Origin: Comamonadaceae bacterium
Lineage (GTDB): Bacteria > Pseudomonadota > Gammaproteobacteria > Burkholderiales > Burkholderiaceae_C
Assembly (NCBI GenBank): GCA_947451445.1
Contig: CANFZJ010000215.1
Span: 1 to 5,711 of the forward strand
Reading direction: 5' to 3'
DNA: 5,711 bases
The position numbers and the translations under genes were made by a program. The stretch's first letter is position 1, and each line of letters begins with the position of its first letter. Positions 5,414-5,711 of this stretch are shown here, piece by piece. Below the pieces are notes generated by a model. It had not been told where the DNA came from and searched no databases. It saw only the letters and a list, made by a program, of their open reading frames with translations.

Positions 5414-5711
5414 TTAGCGGACCAGTACGGCCCCCGAGGTCTTGTGCGATGCCGTATCGACCAGCACCAGCGCGCCCAGCGAGCGCGACGCGGTGTAGGG
5501 CAGGGTGGCAATCGCCTCTTGCAGCGCCAGCTCGATGTGGCCGATGGCATTGGGCGGCAGCTCGGTGGCATCTTCTTCGGCCAGGGTGTTGATGTCCAGC
5601 TTGTGCACGATGCGCTTCACCTTGGCCTTGACCCAGCGGTGGCCGTGCAGCGCCCAGTAGACGCGGCCTGCGACCAGGGGTTCGTCGTCCATCCAGGCCA
5701 CGGTGGCCGAG
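5414..5711 (-). CDS. cysN: Sulfate adenylyltransferase subunit 1 (C-terminal part)
   Basis: This is the GTPase subunit of ATP sulfurylase, which with CysD makes adenosine 5'-phosphosulfate from sulfate and ATP in cytoplasmic sulfur assimilation. Only the last 98 residues are present; the frame is open at the right edge of the window, so the start lies outside. The visible part is the C-terminal EF-Tu-like beta-barrel. It contains VAWMDDEPLVAGRVYW, KRIVHKLDINTLAEEDATEL, PNAIGHIELALQEAIA, the SRSLGALVLVD block and a final TSGAVLVR, all characteristic of CysN/NodQ proteins. The GTP-binding motifs are not in view. The protein ends right after this barrel with TAA, so there is no fused CysC adenylylsulfate kinase domain as in NodQ. 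That fits the usual Burkholderiales route via APS reduction (inference). The ferredoxin gene follows 40 bases downstream on the same strand. Confidence 0.92.
   Translation of the reverse strand, partial: SATVAWMDDEPLVAGRVYWALHGHRWVKAKVKRIVHKLDINTLAEEDATELPPNAIGHIELALQEAIATLPYTASRSLGALVLVDTASHKTSGAVLVR

Overview
The window is GC-rich and densely coded. It looks like chromosomal DNA from a betaproteobacterium of the Burkholderiales, most likely a Comamonadaceae relative. That placement is an inference from codon use, the style of the proteins and the gene neighbourhoods; there is no marker gene in the window to prove it.

Left block (1-3212, minus strand): a compact three-gene operon. In order of transcription it holds a conserved small protein of unknown role (2886-3212), a LapB-type type I secretion permease/ATPase with a degenerate C39-like N-terminal domain (690-2885), and an HlyD-family membrane fusion protein cut by the window edge (1-693). 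The first junction is a stop codon directly followed by a start codon, and the second is a 4-base ATGA overlap. The two transport genes would form the inner-membrane part of a type I secretion system, of the kind that usually exports large calcium-binding RTX adhesins. Neither a substrate nor a TolC-like outer-membrane gene is in view.

Middle (3213-3974): a 186-base AT-richer divergent intergenic region with a perfect palindrome, a degenerate direct repeat and weak promoter-like elements. It is followed on the plus strand by a gene for a secreted protein of unknown function with a clear signal peptide. That gene converges on the right block, and a short inverted repeat that could act as a terminator lies in the 49-base gap.

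Right block (4024-5711, minus strand): the 3' end of cysN (sulfate adenylyltransferase large subunit), a seven-iron ferredoxin (FdxA type) and a ferredoxin-NADP+ reductase of the thioredoxin-reductase-like class. The gaps are 40 and 0 bases. The arrangement suggests one transcript linking sulfate activation to an NADPH-to-ferredoxin electron route, possibly feeding assimilatory sulfite reduction.

I see no mobile element, CRISPR array, tRNA or rRNA. No clearly novel system is visible. The items most worth a second look are the C8 tract near the start of the exporter gene, the cysN-fdxA-reductase linkage, the altered NADPH-binding motif of the reductase, and the two proteins of unknown function flanking the divergent promoter region.
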